Below are positions 4,904-6,365 of a stretch of 6,365 bases of DNA, piece after piece. Each line of letters opens with the position of its first letter. Positions within the stretch are counted from its first letter, which is position 1. The position numbers were made by a program, and so were the translations under genes. The stretch spans positions 1 to 6,365 of the forward strand of contig JAJYPT010000102.1 in assembly GCA_021795135.1 (NCBI GenBank). The letters run 5' to 3'. A model generated the notes under the pieces. It made no database searches and was not told where the DNA came from. It was given only the letters and a program-made list of their open reading frames with translations. Source of the stretch: Actinomycetes bacterium (lineage in GTDB: Bacteria; Actinomycetota; Acidimicrobiia; Acidimicrobiales; JAJYPT01).

Positions 4904-5675
4904 TGAAGGTCCTCAAGCCAGACGTATGGCTAACATTATTACTAAATTTTGTAATAAAGATATATGTCAAATATCTCATCTTTCTAATAAGACTACTTGG
5001 GATATTGACATACCAGCTAAAATTACCTCGGTCTGCGTACATGGTAAAAACATCTTTATTCATTTAAATAATGGGAAAATAATTTATAACCATATGTTGA
5101 TGTGGGGATGGTGGTTTCCAACTTTAGAACCAAAAACTAAAAAGCGTCTCAATACTGCTTTTTTATTTGCTGATGGGACCTCTTTAGGTTATTTTGGCGG
5201 AGGAATTATCAAGCCAATAGATCAAAAACAACTTTTTGAAATAAAAGACAAATTAGGACCAGATATAATTGACTCCCCTAATGCCGAAATTGCTTTTAAA
5301 AAACTATCAAAAAGTAATCTGGCTGTTGGTCCTGGACTTTTGGAACAGTCTCTAATTGCAGGCGTTGGAAATATTTACAAAAATGAAGCTTTATTCGTAG
5401 CAAAAATAAATCCAACCCAAATTGCTAATACTCTTACTAGCAATCAATATCAAAAACTCTTTAATTTTTTACAGCCTCAAATGAAAGCCGATATTTACAG
5501 ATCAGGCAAAATTAATACCATTTCAAAACAAGCAGCTAAAAATGGTCATTATAACTTTGTCTATAAAAGACTAGGACAAAATTGTCTATTTTGTAATTCT
5601 AAAATCCAACGAATTTATCAAGGAAGCTCCAAACAAAGATCTACCTACTTTTGTCCTTTGTGTCAAAGGTTATAA
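4899..5675 (+). CDS. Nei/Fpg-family DNA glycosylase/AP lyase (endonuclease VIII-like)
   Basis: This 258-residue protein removes oxidised bases from DNA and nicks the strand. MPEGP at 1-5 is the Nei-type start: after Met removal Pro2 is the Schiff-base nucleophile and Glu3 assists. This requires the start at 4899 and excludes an upstream one. Lys50 in HGKNIF fits the conserved lysine of the N-terminal beta sandwich, and NHMLMWGWW (64-72) fits the loop with void-filling residues. The helix-two-turn-helix carries GLLEQSLIAGVGNIYKNEALF, with Asn158 and Glu163 conserved. A C-terminal zinc finger has Cys229-x2-Cys232 and Cys252-x2-Cys255, with Arg247 in QRSTYFCPLC. All catalytic and DNA-binding marks are present, so it should be active. 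MPEGP favours Nei over Fpg (MPELP), but substrate preference (oxidised pyrimidines versus 8-oxoguanine) is not certain. It follows the aminotransferase by 64 bases and may share its transcript. Its start codon lies in a predicted hairpin and abuts a small upstream ORF. Confidence 0.93.
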   Translation: MPEGPQARRMANIITKFCNKDICQISHLSNKTTWDIDIPAKITSVCVHGKNIFIHLNNGKIIYNHMLMWGWWFPTLEPKTKKRLNTAFLFADGTSLGYFGGGIIKPIDQKQLFEIKDKLGPDIIDSPNAEIAFKKLSKSNLAVGPGLLEQSLIAGVGNIYKNEALFVAKINPTQIANTLTSNQYQKLFNFLQPQMKADIYRSGKINTISKQAAKNGHYNFVYKRLGQNCLFCNSKIQRIYQGSSKQRSTYFCPLCQRL

Positions 5676-5732
5676 ATGAGAAGAAATTTTTGAGTTTATC
5701 CATGTAAGATATCAATATTTATAAAACACTAT

Positions 5733-5737
5733 AGGAG
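5733..5737 (+). promoter_or_regulatory. Ribosome-binding site supporting a GTG start
   Basis: AGGAG is five bases before GTG 5743 and supports that codon as the start. It is embedded in CTATAGGAG (5729-5737); the octamer CTATAGGA recurs in the 2376-2412 palindrome and at 268-275. TATAAA at 5720-5725 could be the -10 of a promoter just ahead, with no good -35. Confidence 0.6.
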
Positions 5738-5742
5738 TTATT

Positions 5743-6027
5743 GTGACATCTTCTATCTCTGAAAATCAACAACCTGGAAAAGTCTCTACTAATGCTTTTT
5801 CTGTAGCTTCTTTAGTAACTGGAATAGCCTCTTTGGTTATAAACATATTTGGAGTTATTGGTTTGATAGCTTTTGTATTTGGGATTATAGGATATCGTCA
5901 AATTCAAACAACTGGACAAAAGGGTAAGGGATTCTCCATAGCTGGAATGATCTTAGGATTTATTGGAATAGCATTAGGAATCTTTGTTATCATCACCCTT
6001 GCAACTACTCCTCATCTAAAAGGATAA
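5743..6027 (+). CDS. DUF4190-domain small membrane protein
   Basis: The 94-residue product starts at GTG. It has a polar N-terminus (1-18), a long hydrophobic segment rich in Gly, Ile and Val (about 19-50), a short basic loop GYRQIQTTGQKGKG (50-63) and a second membrane segment (64-87), ending in a short polar tail. This two-helix pattern, with GxxxI..TGQKGKGxxIAG between and into the second helix, is typical of DUF4190 proteins, which are frequent in Actinobacteria and have no established function. Both termini are predicted on the same side. It is complete with a TAA stop, and the upstream spacing of 67 bases leaves room for its own promoter. No partner is suggested by the neighbours; it could be an envelope-associated accessory protein. 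The domain call is from recognition of the pattern. Confidence 0.85.
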   Translation: MTSSISENQQPGKVSTNAFSVASLVTGIASLVINIFGVIGLIAFVFGIIGYRQIQTTGQKGKGFSIAGMILGFIGIALGIFVIITLATTPHLKG

Positions 6028-6365
6028 GAAACTACTACCACTAGAATCGTAGATTTTATAACTCAAAATGGTAAAATTTACACCAATCTGATCCTTATTA
6101 GTATCCTTATTCACTGGAACTAATACTTTTTGGGGTATAGCCACTAACAGATTACTAGTAGAGCAAAAAATAAAGCTAAAGTAACTAGCTAGAGGACTGT
6201 GCCCTTACTAGTCATTTTTGGAGTTCACAGACTATGTCATTGACAATATTGACTTTAGTTATTTTTAGAAACTTTTAAACCTATTTTCCTATTTCAATCC
6301 ACTAAGATTGCCTACTGCTAGAAGTTGATATCCAAATCTAAACTACAGTCTTATTTTAACAAATA
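6028..6365. other. Intergenic stretch to the window edge, no supportable gene
   Basis: The only protein-like reading is 6068-6184 (ATG to TAA), which would give a 38-residue hydrophobic peptide but is cut by a TGA at 6089-6091. A perfect TTGACA -35 hexamer (6240-6245) lies in a direct repeat ATTGAC-AAT-ATTGAC (6239-6253), but the -10 at 17 bases (TTTTAG, 6263-6268) is poor; it might serve a gene beyond the edge. The stretch is rich in CTAG (seven copies). No hairpin terminator for the DUF4190 gene is evident. Confidence 0.5.

Noticed and set aside
5702..5707. ATG-TAA start-stop ahead of the DUF4190 gene, similar to 1182-1187
   Set aside because: A few such pairs are expected by chance in AT-rich DNA, and it is 35 bases from the start without a ribosome-binding site.
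1..6365. TGA recoding as a sense codon
   Set aside because: All six stops are TAA or TAG, which first looked suggestive, but no long gene is interrupted by TGA and all Trp codons are TGG, so the standard code fits.
1..6365. tRNA, rRNA, transposase or phage genes
   Set aside because: None was seen on either strand; no conserved RNA fold or transposase motif is present.

Overview
The window is AT-rich (about one third G+C by eye). It holds six intact protein genes and no recognisable RNA gene, mobile element, CRISPR array or prophage. The best guess for the host is an AT-rich member of the Actinomycetota, possibly near Acidimicrobiia. The reasons are a lipoprotein with a Ser/Thr-rich linker and a C-terminal PPGGC, a membrane protein with an LQLQPFMF motif, a DUF4190 protein, and an alpha/beta hydrolase ending in an HCPHxSxP motif. 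I recall all of these mainly from actinobacterial genomes; this is recognition from memory, not a search result. All six genes use the standard bacterial code, with stops TAA or TAG and Trp always TGG. Intergenic spaces are long, so this is not a strongly streamlined genome.

Layout: 1-376 has no convincing gene. A putative secreted lipoprotein lies on the minus strand (377-1036). The other five genes all read on the plus strand: a multi-pass membrane protein (1293-2168, probably starting about 96 bases earlier), an alpha/beta hydrolase (2583-3257), a class III PLP aminotransferase (3521-4834), a Nei/Fpg-type DNA glycosylase (4899-5675) and a small two-helix DUF4190 membrane protein (5743-6027). 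The rest to 6365 holds no supportable gene. The lipoprotein and the membrane protein are divergent and share a control region of roughly 160 bases. The gaps 2169-2582 and 3258-3520 hold strong inverted repeats and a tandem repeat. The plus-strand genes look like separate housekeeping or accessory functions rather than one pathway; only aminotransferase and glycosylase are close enough (64 bases) to suggest a shared transcript.

I found no clear new multi-gene system. The most interesting signals are about expression. (1) The glycosylase start codon lies inside a predicted hairpin and directly abuts the stop of a 14-codon in-frame upstream ORF, with no good ribosome-binding site. (2) The membrane protein has a strong Shine-Dalgarno five bases before an in-frame ATC, with no ATG/GTG/TTG/CTG for the next 96 bases although the frame looks coding. 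(3) A perfect 16-bp inverted repeat, each arm of which contains a 10-bp palindrome, stands between the membrane protein and hydrolase genes. (4) CTAG, rare in many bacteria, appears enriched here.
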